In this document: in pieces, positions 17,650-26,648 of the stretch
Position numbering within the stretch: the first letter of the stretch is position 1
Layout: the number at the start of each line of letters is the position of its first letter
NCBI GenBank assembly: GCA_017481825.1
Contig: JAFUOR010000113.1
Location: forward strand, 1-61,012
Direction: 5' to 3'
Origin: Clostridia bacterium
GTDB lineage: Bacteria; Bacillota; Clostridia; Christensenellales; Aristaeellaceae
Length of the DNA: 61,012 bases
Made by a program: the position numbers and the translations under genes
Notes under the pieces: model-generated
Databases searched by the model: none
The model's input: the letters and a program-made list of their open reading frames with translations, nothing else
Told to the model about the DNA's origin: nothing

Positions 17650-19266
17650 TTATGCGCGAATATCGCGGATGATTTGCTCAACCTGTTCGGTGAGCTTACG
17701 CAGTTCGCCGTTGGCCATGCTCTTGCAGCCTTTCGCGGCGCTTTCCAGGCGGCCGATGGCGCTGAGCAGATTGTTGTATTCCTTGTTCTGTTGCTTTGCA
17801 CCGGTGGACTGGGCCTGCGCGGATTTGCGGTATCGCACGGGCTGGGCCTCGTAGAGCCACTGGCCGCTGGCCAGATCGAACTCGCTGCCCGACCAGGGGC
17901 AGTCCACCTTCACGCCGTAGCGCTGGCGCAGGGTATCCACAAAGGCGGTTGCCTGATCGTGATCGCCATGATTGACGAAGATCTGCGGGGGAGCGGGATT
18001 GAAGCCATCCATCCAGCGCAGCAGGCCGTTCTTGTCCGCATGTCCGCTGACGCCCTGGAGGGTCGCGATTTCGCACGCCACCGCGATTTCCTCGCCCAGC
18101 ACCTTGACTTCCTTTTCGCCTTCCTGCAGCTTGCGGCCCAGGGTGCCGTTGGACTGATAACCCACAAAGAGCACCGTCGATTCAGCGCGCCACAGGTTAT
18201 GCTTGAGGTGATGGCGCACACGGCCTGCATCGCACATGCCGCTGGCGGAAATGATCACGCAGGGCTCGGGATTGGCGTTGAGCTTCTTGGATTCATCCGC
18301 CGTGACCACGGTTTCAAGGCCGTCAAAGGCGATGGGGTTTTCGCCAGCGGCCATTACCGCGCGGGCAGCGGGATCGAGGCAGTCCGTATCGCACTGCAGG
18401 AACACGGCTGTGGCCTCATTGGCAAGGGGGGAGTCCACATAGACCTTGAAGCCGTCGTGCCCATGCACCAGGCCGCGCATCTTGATATCGCGGATGATGT
18501 AGAGCATCTCCTGGGTGCGGCCCACGGCAAAGGAGGGGATGATCACATTGCCGCCGCGGTCAAGGGTGCGCTGGATGACATCCACCATCGCAGGCGTAGG
18601 ATCGACGCGGGCTGCATGCTCGCGGTTGCCGTAGGTGGATTCCACCACCACATAGTCGGCCTCCTTCACCAGCTGGGGATCGTTCAGGATGGGCTGGTTG
18701 AGGTTGCCCACGTCACCGGAGAAGACGATCTTCTTCTGCGTCTTGCCGTCATCCAGCCACAGAGAGATGGCCGCGCTGCCCATCAGATGCCCGATATCGG
18801 AGAAGGACACCGTCAGGCCGTCATCCACGCGGATGGGCTCGTTGTAGCCACAGGGACGGAAGTTGCGCAGGAGATTGTTCACGTCCTCCAGGTCATAGGC
18901 GGGCTCCACGGGGGGCAGGCCCTTGCGCTTGTTCTTGCGGGTCTGATATTCTGCGTCGGACATCTGAATATGAGCGCTATCCGCCAGCATGATGGTGCAC
19001 AGGTTGGTGGTCTCCTTGGTGGCGTACACCTTGCCGCGGAAGCCCTCGCGATAGAGCCTGGGCAGCATGCCGGTGTGGTCGATGTGCGCATGGGTCACAA
19101 AGACATACTCAATGGCGCTGGCAGCAACGGGCATATCCGCATTTTCATACTCATTCTGGCCCTGCTCCATACCACAGTCCACCAGCGCATAACGGCCGTC
19201 ACGCCATTCGATGAGCGTGCGGCTGCCGGTAACCTCGTGATTGGCGCCAAGGAACGTCAGCTTCAT
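17650..19266 (-). CDS. MBL-fold/beta-CASP RNA-type metallohydrolase
   Basis: A 538-residue protein with a metallo-beta-lactamase core (THAHIDHTG near residue 76; SGDVGN further on), a beta-CASP insert and a C-terminal RNA-specificity region (SGHADKNGLLRWM). Homologues are RNases or related nucleases related to CPSF73. A coiled, charged tail of about 80 residues follows the catalytic part. ATG 19266 is chosen over the in-frame TTG at 19272 because AAGGAG lies 11 bp upstream, too close to the TTG. The cellular target is unknown. Confidence 0.85.
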   Translation of the reverse strand: MKLTFLGANHEVTGSRTLIEWRDGRYALVDCGMEQGQNEYENADMPVAASAIEYVFVTHAHIDHTGMLPRLYREGFRGKVYATKETTNLCTIMLADSAHIQMSDAEYQTRKNKRKGLPPVEPAYDLEDVNNLLRNFRPCGYNEPIRVDDGLTVSFSDIGHLMGSAAISLWLDDGKTQKKIVFSGDVGNLNQPILNDPQLVKEADYVVVESTYGNREHAARVDPTPAMVDVIQRTLDRGGNVIIPSFAVGRTQEMLYIIRDIKMRGLVHGHDGFKVYVDSPLANEATAVFLQCDTDCLDPAARAVMAAGENPIAFDGLETVVTADESKKLNANPEPCVIISASGMCDAGRVRHHLKHNLWRAESTVLFVGYQSNGTLGRKLQEGEKEVKVLGEEIAVACEIATLQGVSGHADKNGLLRWMDGFNPAPPQIFVNHGDHDQATAFVDTLRQRYGVKVDCPWSGSEFDLASGQWLYEAQPVRYRKSAQAQSTGAKQQNKEYNNLLSAIGRLESAAKGCKSMANGELRKLTEQVEQIIRDIRA

Positions 19267-19309
19267 CGTCAATCAGTCTCCTTTCGTTTGTCACGGAATT
19301 CTTATTCAT

Positions 19310-19338
19310 ATTGTATCCCAATCGCGCATGGATGTCAA
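19310..19338 (-). promoter_or_regulatory. Promoter of the MBL/amidotransferase operon
   Basis: Perfect TTGACA (19338-19333), a 17-bp spacer and TACAAT (19315-19310) on minus, about 44 bp before the ATG. Confidence 0.75.
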
Positions 19339-19378
19339 ATACCCATCGATCAGTTACAGGCATTATTTGATGTGTAAA

Positions 19379-19452
19379 ACCGACGTGTGGTCTGTCAGAA
19401 AAAAGCAAAACCGACACGCGGTCTATCGCGTAAAAACAGACCGAAAGTCTGC
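19379..19452 (+). promoter_or_regulatory. Three tandem dyad operator-like sites upstream of the GH2 gene
   Basis: Three 17-bp sites of the form ACNGAC-N5-GTCTRY: 19379-19395 (ACCGAC/GTCTGT), 19410-19426 (ACCGAC/GTCTAT) and 19436-19452 (ACAGAC/GTCTGC), starting 31 and 26 bp apart. They lie 106-179 bp before the GH2 ATG. I see no convincing sigma-A promoter between them and the gene. They look like binding sites for a dimeric regulator not encoded here. Confidence 0.6.
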
Positions 19453-19557
19453 CTGCGCAGATTGCCTTTTTCCTGTATTCACGCATCTGCCGGCAGGGAT
19501 TCAGGTCCTTCTTCGCGAATAAACAACTGAATACGTATCTTTACGGAGGACACAAGT

Positions 19558-22500
19558 ATGGAGCGCCTGTTCAACGACCAATGGAGCTTCGCCAAGCTCG
19601 CCAACGGCAGCAGCCTTTCTCAGGCAGCAGCCGCTGTCTGGACAAAGGTTGATCTGCCCCACGATTTCCTCATTGCTCAGGAAAACAACCTCTACGAGGA
19701 CGCGGACGGCTGGTACCGCCGGACGCTGGAAGTGCCGCAGAGCTGGCTTGACAAGGACGTCATCCTCCGCTTTGACGGCGTGTATATGGACTGTGATGTG
19801 CTGCTCAATGGCGAGGTAATCTGCACGCACCATTATGGCTACACGGCCTTTGACGCCGTGCTGACGGGCCGCCTCCATGCAGGCGAAAACACCCTGCATG
19901 TGCACATCCGCCACCAGAGCCCCAACAGCCGCTGGTATTCCGGCGCGGGCATCTACCGCGATGTGACGCTGCATGTGCTGCCTTTGCGCCATATCGCTCT
20001 GGACGGCACCTATGTCACCACCGTTCTTCAGGATGGCGTCTGGACACTGAGCGTCGAAACGGAGCTGACAGGCGAGGGCGAATGCGCGCCCATCCATCAC
20101 CGTCTGCTTGATCAGGGCAAGGTGATCTGCGAGATGAACGCGCAGCCCGTGGGCAACCGTGCAGCGGCCTCTGTGAATGTCCCTGCGCCGGTGCTCTGGA
20201 ATGTTGATGCCCCTTACTGCTACACGCTGGAAACCACCCTGGGCGAGCAGGTTATCCGCGAGAACGTGGGCTTCCGCAGCTATGAATTCACCACGGATCG
20301 CGGATTGTGGGTCAATGGCAGGCATGTGAAGCTCCATGGCGTATGCCTGCATCATGATTTGGGTGCGCTGGGCAGTGCGTTCCATGTCAAGGCAATGCGC
20401 CGCCAGCTGCTGGCCATGCGTGAGATGGGCGTGAACAGCCTGCGCACCAGTCACAATCCCCCTGCCCGGCAGGTGATGGATCTGTGCGATGAGCTGGGCA
20501 TCCTCGTGGTGGATGAGGCCTTTGATATGTGGCAGCATCCCAAAACCACCTACGACTATGCGCGCTTCTTCGATGCGGATGTGGCACAGGATGTGGCCTC
20601 CTGGGTGCGCCGTGACCGCAATCATCCCTCGCTCCTGATGTGGTCAATCGGCAATGAGATCGGCGACACCCACAATCATCCCGAGCAGGCCATGCAGGTA
20701 ACCCGCATGCTGCATGACAGCGTCCGCAAGCACGATCCCAGGGGTAATGGCGCCACAACCATCGGCAGCAATTACATGCCATGGGAGGGTGCGCAGAAGT
20801 GCGCCCGCTTTGTGGAGGTTGTGGGCTATAACTATGGCGAGAAGATCTACGAGAAGCACCATGCAGAGCATCCCGAATGGGTCATCTACGGTAGTGAGAC
20901 GGCCTCGGCGGTCTCCAGCCGCGGCATCTACCGCTTCCCCATGAGTGCCTCCATCCTTTCGGACGATGATCTCCAGTGCTCTTCCCTGGGCAACAGCACC
21001 ACCTCCTGGGGCACCAGGGATATGCGCAAGTGCATCGTCGATGACCTGAACACCCCCTATTCTCTGGGGCAGTATCTCTGGACGGGCATCGATTACATCG
21101 GCGAACCCACGCCCTATCATACCCGCTCCTCCTATTTCGGCATGATGGATACCGCCGTGTTCCCCAAGGATTACTGGTATCTGTACAAGTCCCTGTGGAA
21201 CGATGAGCCCATGGCGCACATCGGCGTCTATTGGGACTGGAACCCCGGCCAGATCATCGATGTGGCCGTGATGACCAATGGCGACCATGCGGAGCTGTTC
21301 CTCAATGGCGAGTCCCTCGGTGAAAAGAAGGTCAGCCGCACGGACTGGGAGCACTGCCGTCCCACCTGGCAGGTGCCTTTTACACCCGGCGAGCTCCGCG
21401 TGAAGGCCTACGATGCTCAGGGTCATGTCATCGCCGAGGATGTCCAGCGCACGCCCGGCGACAGCCGCCGCATCGTTCTCACAGCCGAGGATGACATGAT
21501 CCTTGCCGACGGCGAGGACATGACCTTCATCACCATCGCCATGCAGGACGAGCAGGGCAATCCTGTTGAAAACGCCATCGACCGCGTCCATGTGCGCGTG
21601 ACGGGCGCCGGCAGGCTGCTGGGCCTTGACAACGGCGATTCCACCGATCGGGACGGCTACAAGACCACCACGCGCCGCCTCTTCTCCGGCAAGCTCCTGG
21701 CCATCGTCGGTCAGGCAGTGGAGGAGGGCGTGATGCACATCGAGGTGACCTCTCCCGGCAAAGAAGCGGCCACGCTTCATATTCCCGTCAAGGCCGCAGC
21801 CGTGACGGAGGGTCGCGGCTGCAGCGTGCCGCTGTGCACCGACTATCCCATGCCGGATGAAACGCCCGTGCGACGCATTGCCCTGATCCCCGATGGCGAG
21901 AAGCAGCTGAATCCCTCGCATCCCTCCATGACCTTCCGGGTGGTGACGCTGCCTGCCAACGCGATGTCCCAGCCCGTCAGTTTCCGCATCACCAACGCCA
22001 AGGGCATTGAAAGCCCCTGCGCGTCCTGTATCGTGGAGGGCGATACCGTGACCTTCACGGCCCTGGGCGATGGCGTGGTCTATCTGCGCGCCTGCTGCAA
22101 TAACGGCTATGATCATCCGCGTATCATCAGCCAGCAGGAGGTCACCATCACCGGCATGGGCCAGCCGAATCTGGATCCCTACGGCTTCATCACCGGCGGA
22201 TTGTACGACCTGAGCTACGGCGAACTCGGCAACGGCAATGAGCAGGGCGTGTCCTTCGCCCGGGGCGAGGAGAGCATGGCGGGCTACAGGAACATCGACT
22301 TTGGCCCTGTGGGCTCGGATGAAATTGACCTGCCCATCTTCGCCCTGGACAGCAAGCATTATGATGTGACCCTCTGGGATGGCGATCCTCGCGATGGCGG
22401 CGAGATCATCGCTGTGCTGCCCTATCAAAAGCCCAGCCGCTGGAACGTCTATCAGCCGGAGACCTACAAGCTCCCGCGTCGCCTTGTGGGCATGCACACC

Positions 22501-22929
22501 CTGTGCATCACCATGAAGGATAAGATTCACCTGAAGGGCTTCTCCTTCACCCGGCAGAGTCGCGCCTGGCTGGAGCTGTCCTCCCTGGAGGCGGATTCTG
22601 TCTACGGCGACAGCTTCAGGCGCACCGAGGCGGGCGTGATGGACATCGGCAACAATGTGTCCCTCAACTATGAGAACATGGACTTTGGCAAGACGACCCG
22701 GGCTGCGCTGACCATCAGCGGCGCTACCCCCCTTGCGGAAAACCCCATCACCATCCGCTTTACCAGCGAAGACGGCGAAACCCTGACCAGCCTTGCGCAG
22801 TTCAAGGGGACGGGTGCATCCACCCAGACCTTCGAGGTGGATGTGCTCCCGGGCGTGTGTACGGTGACCTTCGTGTTCCTGCCCGGCTGTCAATTTGACT
22901 TCTACAGCTTCCGGTTCAGCGAAATGTAA
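19558..22929 (+). CDS. Glycoside hydrolase family 2 (beta-galactosidase-like)
   Basis: A large cytoplasmic GH2 enzyme of 1123 residues without a signal peptide. Order: N-terminal sugar-binding jelly roll (about 1-165), an Ig-like domain, the TIM barrel (about 265-560), then further beta domains including a C-terminal carbohydrate-binding-like part. The acid/base is E367 (MWSIGNEIGD) and the nucleophile E447 (YGSETAS). Specificity for beta-galactoside, glucuronide or other sugar cannot be read from sequence. ATG follows ACGGAGGACACAAGT. Three dyad sites upstream suggest control by a sugar-responsive regulator. Confidence 0.9.
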   Translation: MERLFNDQWSFAKLANGSSLSQAAAAVWTKVDLPHDFLIAQENNLYEDADGWYRRTLEVPQSWLDKDVILRFDGVYMDCDVLLNGEVICTHHYGYTAFDAVLTGRLHAGENTLHVHIRHQSPNSRWYSGAGIYRDVTLHVLPLRHIALDGTYVTTVLQDGVWTLSVETELTGEGECAPIHHRLLDQGKVICEMNAQPVGNRAAASVNVPAPVLWNVDAPYCYTLETTLGEQVIRENVGFRSYEFTTDRGLWVNGRHVKLHGVCLHHDLGALGSAFHVKAMRRQLLAMREMGVNSLRTSHNPPARQVMDLCDELGILVVDEAFDMWQHPKTTYDYARFFDADVAQDVASWVRRDRNHPSLLMWSIGNEIGDTHNHPEQAMQVTRMLHDSVRKHDPRGNGATTIGSNYMPWEGAQKCARFVEVVGYNYGEKIYEKHHAEHPEWVIYGSETASAVSSRGIYRFPMSASILSDDDLQCSSLGNSTTSWGTRDMRKCIVDDLNTPYSLGQYLWTGIDYIGEPTPYHTRSSYFGMMDTAVFPKDYWYLYKSLWNDEPMAHIGVYWDWNPGQIIDVAVMTNGDHAELFLNGESLGEKKVSRTDWEHCRPTWQVPFTPGELRVKAYDAQGHVIAEDVQRTPGDSRRIVLTAEDDMILADGEDMTFITIAMQDEQGNPVENAIDRVHVRVTGAGRLLGLDNGDSTDRDGYKTTTRRLFSGKLLAIVGQAVEEGVMHIEVTSPGKEAATLHIPVKAAAVTEGRGCSVPLCTDYPMPDETPVRRIALIPDGEKQLNPSHPSMTFRVVTLPANAMSQPVSFRITNAKGIESPCASCIVEGDTVTFTALGDGVVYLRACCNNGYDHPRIISQQEVTITGMGQPNLDPYGFITGGLYDLSYGELGNGNEQGVSFARGEESMAGYRNIDFGPVGSDEIDLPIFALDSKHYDVTLWDGDPRDGGEIIAVLPYQKPSRWNVYQPETYKLPRRLVGMHTLCITMKDKIHLKGFSFTRQSRAWLELSSLEADSVYGDSFRRTEAGVMDIGNNVSLNYENMDFGKTTRAALTISGATPLAENPITIRFTSEDGETLTSLAQFKGTGASTQTFEVDVLPGVCTVTFVFLPGCQFDFYSFRFSEM

Positions 22930-22953
22930 TGTGCCTTGGAAAGGATGATCGAT

Positions 22954-24429
22954 ATGCAGCTCTATAACTCCCTGACCCATCAGAAGGAAACCTTCAAACC
23001 CCGTTTTGGCAACGATGTGAGTATGTACACCTGCGGCCCCACGGTGTACCATTTTGCCCACATCGGTAATCTGCGCTCCTACATCATGGAGGATGTGCTG
23101 GAGAAGGCCCTGCGCTATGAGGGCTACAACGTCAAGCGCGTCATGAACATCACCGACGTAGGACATCTGGCCTCCGACGCCGACACGGGCGAGGATAAGA
23201 TGCTCAAGGGCGCCAAACGTGAGAACAAGACGGTCATGCAGATTGCCCAGTTCTACACCGATGCGTTCTTTGCCGACTGCCGGAAGCTCAACATTAAGAC
23301 GCCCGATGTGGTGGAGCCTGCCACCAACTGCATCGACGAGTACATTGATATGATCGAGAAGCTCCTGGAGAAGGGTTATGCCTACCTTGCAGGCGGCAAC
23401 ATCTACTTTGATACCTCCAAGCTGAACAAGTACTACGTCTTCAACGATCACGATGAGGAAGACCTCGCTGTGGGCGTGCGCGATGACGTGGAAGCTGATG
23501 ACAACAAGCGCAACAAGGCGGACTTCGTGCTCTGGTTCACCAAGTCGAAGTTTGAGGATCAGGCGCTGAAGTGGGATTCCCCCTGGGGCGTGGGCTATCC
23601 GGGCTGGCACATTGAGTGCTCCTGCATCTCCAAGAAGCACCTGGGCGAGTACCTTGACCTGCACTGCGGCGGCATCGACAATGCCTTCCCGCACCACACC
23701 AACGAGATCGATCAGTCCGAGGCCTATCTGGGCCATGAGTGGTGCTCCACCTGGTTCCATGTGCACCATCTGAACACCGCAGGCGGAAAGATGTCCAAGT
23801 CCAAGGGCGAGTTCCTGACTGTCTCCCTGCTGGAGGAGAAGGGCTACAATCCCTTGGCCTACCGCCTCTTCTGCCTGCAGAGCCACTACCGCCAGAACCT
23901 CGTTTTCTCCTGGGAGAACCTCGACAACGCCGCCGGTACCTACTCGAAGCTGGTGAACCGCGTTGCCGCCCTCAAGCCCGACGATAGCAAGCAGCCCAAC
24001 CTGGAGGCCGCCAAGCCCTATCAGGAGAAATTCCTCAAGGCACTGACCAACGACCTGAACACCTCCCTGGCCATCACCAGCGTCTACGATGTGCTTAAGG
24101 CCCGTGATCTGGACAGCGTGACCAAGCTCTACCTGCTGGGTGACTTTGACCGCGTGCTGTCCCTTGGCCTGGTGGAGGCCGCTGCGAAGGTGCGCGCCGC
24201 CAATGCGACTGCCACAGCCAAGCCTGCCGGCAGCGGTGAATACACCATCGCCGGCCCCGCGGATGCCTCCGAGGAGGAAGCCGCCAAGGTGACCGCCCTC
24301 CTGACGGCCCGCTACGAGGCCCGCAAGGCAAAGAACTGGGCTGAATCCGACCGCATCCGCGACGAGCTGGCCGCTATGGGCGTGGTTGTCAAGGACAGCA
24401 AGGATGGCGCTGTGTGGAGCCGCGCCTGA
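22954..24429 (+). CDS. cysS: Cysteinyl-tRNA synthetase
   Basis: A class I synthetase of 491 residues, complete. It has CGPTVYHFAHIGNLR (zinc Cys plus HIGN), WHIECS and HHTNEIDQSEA zinc ligands, and KMSKSKGEFLT. The in-frame TTG at 22936 and ATG at 22945 lie too close to GGAAAGG; the ATG at 22954, 9 bp downstream of it, is chosen. It starts 24 bp after the GH2 stop, an odd partner for a housekeeping gene; a private promoter may lie within the GH2 coding region. Confidence 0.95.
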   Translation: MQLYNSLTHQKETFKPRFGNDVSMYTCGPTVYHFAHIGNLRSYIMEDVLEKALRYEGYNVKRVMNITDVGHLASDADTGEDKMLKGAKRENKTVMQIAQFYTDAFFADCRKLNIKTPDVVEPATNCIDEYIDMIEKLLEKGYAYLAGGNIYFDTSKLNKYYVFNDHDEEDLAVGVRDDVEADDNKRNKADFVLWFTKSKFEDQALKWDSPWGVGYPGWHIECSCISKKHLGEYLDLHCGGIDNAFPHHTNEIDQSEAYLGHEWCSTWFHVHHLNTAGGKMSKSKGEFLTVSLLEEKGYNPLAYRLFCLQSHYRQNLVFSWENLDNAAGTYSKLVNRVAALKPDDSKQPNLEAAKPYQEKFLKALTNDLNTSLAITSVYDVLKARDLDSVTKLYLLGDFDRVLSLGLVEAAAKVRAANATATAKPAGSGEYTIAGPADASEEEAAKVTALLTARYEARKAKNWAESDRIRDELAAMGVVVKDSKDGAVWSRA

Positions 24430-24454
24430 TGAGAATTCTGCGGAGGTAAGTGGT

Positions 24455-24553
24455 ATGGGCCCCATCGCAAACCCGATCGCTTTCAATTTGATCAAAAAGC
24501 TGTGGGAAAAGCTGAAGACGCTTACGAAGCGCACAAAAGCGAATAACCATTAA
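24455..24553 (+). CDS. Small cationic amphipathic peptide ORF (32 aa)
   Basis: ATG at 24455 is preceded by CGGAGG with an 8-bp spacer and reads 32 codons to TAA at 24551. The peptide begins MGPIANPIAFNLIKKLWEKL and ends in a basic tail, KTLTKRTKANNH, net charge about +6. Residues 8-28 would form an amphipathic helix with Leu/Ile/Trp on one face. It sits 25 bp after cysS and just before a terminator. No processing or export genes are adjacent. A leaderless-bacteriocin, modulin-like or membrane-associated regulatory peptide are possibilities. I do not recognise it. Confidence 0.55.
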   Translation: MGPIANPIAFNLIKKLWEKLKTLTKRTKANNH

Positions 24554-24557
24554 ACAG

Positions 24558-24592
24558 AACCGTCCTGCTCCATTTCGGAACAGGACGGTTTT
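24558..24592. terminator. Terminator after cysS/small peptide, shared with GH67
   Basis: CCGTCCTG pairs with CAGGACGG, plus an inner TCC/GGA, followed by TTTTG. AA on the other side gives weaker minus-strand function for the convergent GH67 gene (stop at 24607). Confidence 0.8.
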
Positions 24593-24606
24593 GATGTATT
24601 GCGTCA

Positions 24607-26457
24607 TTACAGATACAGCGGTCTGCCCTTGGTGTCCTCCACGCCGGAGAAGCGATAGAAGAAGCTGTTCACAACATCGCGCCACTCGCGGGCATTCTTC
24701 TTCTGGCGGACGATGCGATCCATCACCAGCTTGCGGTGCGCCTCGGGCAGGGGGAGTGCCGCAAGCTTCTGCTCCGTGGCCTCAACCCACTCGTAGCCCT
24801 CAAAGTGATCGTCATAGATGCGCTGAATCAGCGTCCTGCCATCCGCCATGACGTAATCATAGCGCAGGCGGTGAAACCACAGCTTCAGCTCATCCGGGCA
24901 GGTGTCCAGATTCGAATAGCGGTCGCGCAGGTGCGCCGGATACTGCTCGGCGTAGCCCGTGCCATTGGCTGTGCGGTCAATGCCCACTGCGTCGCGGTTT
25001 GCCCGGTGGTAGGTGCCCCAGGACTGATACTCGTAGCCATCGGGGCTGGGGCCATAGTGCAGGTGGGGCGTGACCATCCAGCAGATGCCCAGAGGCGCCG
25101 TGTACTTCTCATACGCACCGCGGCTTTCCAACAGGATGTTCACCAGCGCGTCTTCATCCGCCTTGCCGAAATGGTAGGTGAGCTTTGCCCAGGTGCGGGC
25201 GATGGCCTCCGGGTCAGCCTCGTCCGGATTCCAGGCCAGAAGGCCGTAGCCGAAGAAGTTCACCGCTGCGAAGGGGTGTCCGGTGATGCAGTCGTCATTG
25301 CCCAGGTTCGAGACAGCCGCCATGGCCATCACCGTGTCGCTGCCGAGATCGGCCATGACCTCCTGCCACATGCCCATCATGGCGTAGATGTCGATCTGAT
25401 GGCCGGTGTATTCCTGGGCCAGCTGCCATTCGATGGCGAGGTTCGTCCTGGGCATGGCAAGCAGGGTCGGGGAGACGGGCTCCCGTACCTGGAAGTCGAA
25501 GGGGCCGTTTTTGACCTGCAGGATGACATTGTCCTCAAACTGTCCGTCCAGGTAGACATAGTGCTGGTAGGCCGCCATGGGACGGTCCGTCACCTGGTCG
25601 CGCCAATCCTGCTGGCAGTTGTACACGAAGCAGCGCCAGACCAGCTTGCCGCCGTGGGGCTTGAGCGCCCGGGCGAGCATATTGGCGCCCTCGGCATGGT
25701 TGCGTCCGTAGGTGAAGGGACCTGGCCGGTGCTCGCTGTCCGCCTTGACAAGGAAGCCTGCCAGATCAGGAATAGCCTTGTAGACGAGCTCGCACTGATG
25801 GTTCCACCACGATTGCACCTGGGGATCAAGGGGATCGGCGGTTGTGATGCCGTGACGCATGGGTTGGGCGTAATCGATGGACACCATCAGCTTCACGCCG
25901 AAGGGGCGGAAGATCGCTGCCACCTTCGCCAGCTCCGGCAGCCAGTCCTCGATAAGGCGGTGCGCAGGGTTGCGGACGTTCACGTTGTTGATGCACAGCA
26001 CATTCAGCCCGACGGAGGCCATCATCCGTCCCAGCTGGCGCAGGCGGGCGGGCTCGTAATCAAACTTGCCGCCCTCAAAGAACAGGCTGCGCCCGGAGTA
26101 GCCACGTTCGATATCACCATCGGCATTGTCCCAGCAGTTGATCATGCGCAGGGCGTATTGGGGCTGCTGAGCGTTCACCTTGGGAATCTTCTCGCCCGCA
26201 CTAAGCGCCATGAGCAGCCGGTAGGTGCCGTAGAGGATGCCGCGCTCGCCACCGGAGATGGTCACGCCATGACCGTCCTTCTTCACGGTGAAGGATTCAT
26301 CCTGCGCATAATCCGGCGCGAGGATGACCCGCAGTCCGGGGCAGAGCAGGGGAATGGCCTGATCCAATTCGTAGCGCGCCACCTGAACGGGCGAGGTGAG
26401 CATGGCAGGAACGTCGTTTGTCAGGAAGGGAAGCCAGTAAAGGTGCTGATCACGCAT
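24607..26457 (-). CDS. Alpha-glucuronidase, glycoside hydrolase family 67
   Basis: GH67 removes (4-O-methyl)glucuronic acid from the end of xylo-oligosaccharides. The 616-residue protein has the hallmark LRMINCWDNADGDIERGY near 103-120, E242 in KADSEHRPGP as the proposed acid, and D304 (YLDGQFEDN) and E326 (REP) at the positions of the catalytic carboxylates. No signal peptide, so it acts on imported oligomers. It is slightly shorter than many GH67 proteins (about 680) but complete. ATG is preceded by AGGAGG. It is divergent from the MBL/GH39 pair. Confidence 0.93.
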   Translation of the reverse strand: MRDQHLYWLPFLTNDVPAMLTSPVQVARYELDQAIPLLCPGLRVILAPDYAQDESFTVKKDGHGVTISGGERGILYGTYRLLMALSAGEKIPKVNAQQPQYALRMINCWDNADGDIERGYSGRSLFFEGGKFDYEPARLRQLGRMMASVGLNVLCINNVNVRNPAHRLIEDWLPELAKVAAIFRPFGVKLMVSIDYAQPMRHGITTADPLDPQVQSWWNHQCELVYKAIPDLAGFLVKADSEHRPGPFTYGRNHAEGANMLARALKPHGGKLVWRCFVYNCQQDWRDQVTDRPMAAYQHYVYLDGQFEDNVILQVKNGPFDFQVREPVSPTLLAMPRTNLAIEWQLAQEYTGHQIDIYAMMGMWQEVMADLGSDTVMAMAAVSNLGNDDCITGHPFAAVNFFGYGLLAWNPDEADPEAIARTWAKLTYHFGKADEDALVNILLESRGAYEKYTAPLGICWMVTPHLHYGPSPDGYEYQSWGTYHRANRDAVGIDRTANGTGYAEQYPAHLRDRYSNLDTCPDELKLWFHRLRYDYVMADGRTLIQRIYDDHFEGYEWVEATEQKLAALPLPEAHRKLVMDRIVRQKKNAREWRDVVNSFFYRFSGVEDTKGRPLYL

Positions 26458-26493
26458 GATACAGGAACCTCCTGTTGTATAATCTGTGCCATC

Positions 26494-26522
26494 ATTATAC
26501 CATGACAGGCAGCCTCAAACAA
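26494..26522 (-). promoter_or_regulatory. Promoter of the GH67 gene
   Basis: TTGTTT (26522-26517), a 17-bp spacer and perfect TATAAT (26499-26494) on minus, 37 bp from the ATG. The weak -35 suits activator dependence. Confidence 0.65.
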
Positions 26523-26538
26523 GCACGTTTTCATGATC

Positions 26539-26583
26539 GGGCAAGAAATGCGAATAATGAGGCAAGAAACGCTGATTATCGCA
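26539..26583. promoter_or_regulatory. Direct repeats with 21-bp period between GH67 and MBL/GH39 genes
   Basis: GGCAAGAAATGCGAATAAT and GGCAAGAAACGCTGATTAT are two imperfect copies starting 21 bp apart, i.e. on the same DNA face. An overlapping inverted repeat, TGCGAATAAT...ATTATCGCA (26549-26583), is also present. The block lies 17 bp upstream of the GH67 -35 box, the geometry of AraC/XylS-type activator sites. Confidence 0.55.
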
Positions 26584-26648
26584 CAAGGATTCATCCGGTC
26601 ACATGTCGAACAATGAAGGCAGGAAAACGCATCAAAGGAGAGATGCAC

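Noticed and set aside
19453-19557. Promoter between the triple operators and the GH2 ATG
   Set aside because: I tried several -35/-10 pairs; none had acceptable boxes with 16-18 bp spacing, so no promoter is claimed.
20644-24534. Very long open frame antisense to GH2 and cysS
   Set aside because: Its translation is low-complexity His/Gly/Val/Ala-rich, matches no family, and covers well-supported genes; a by-product of GC-rich codon use. The same holds for long frames opposite fakA, recG, pcrA, ligA and glnN.
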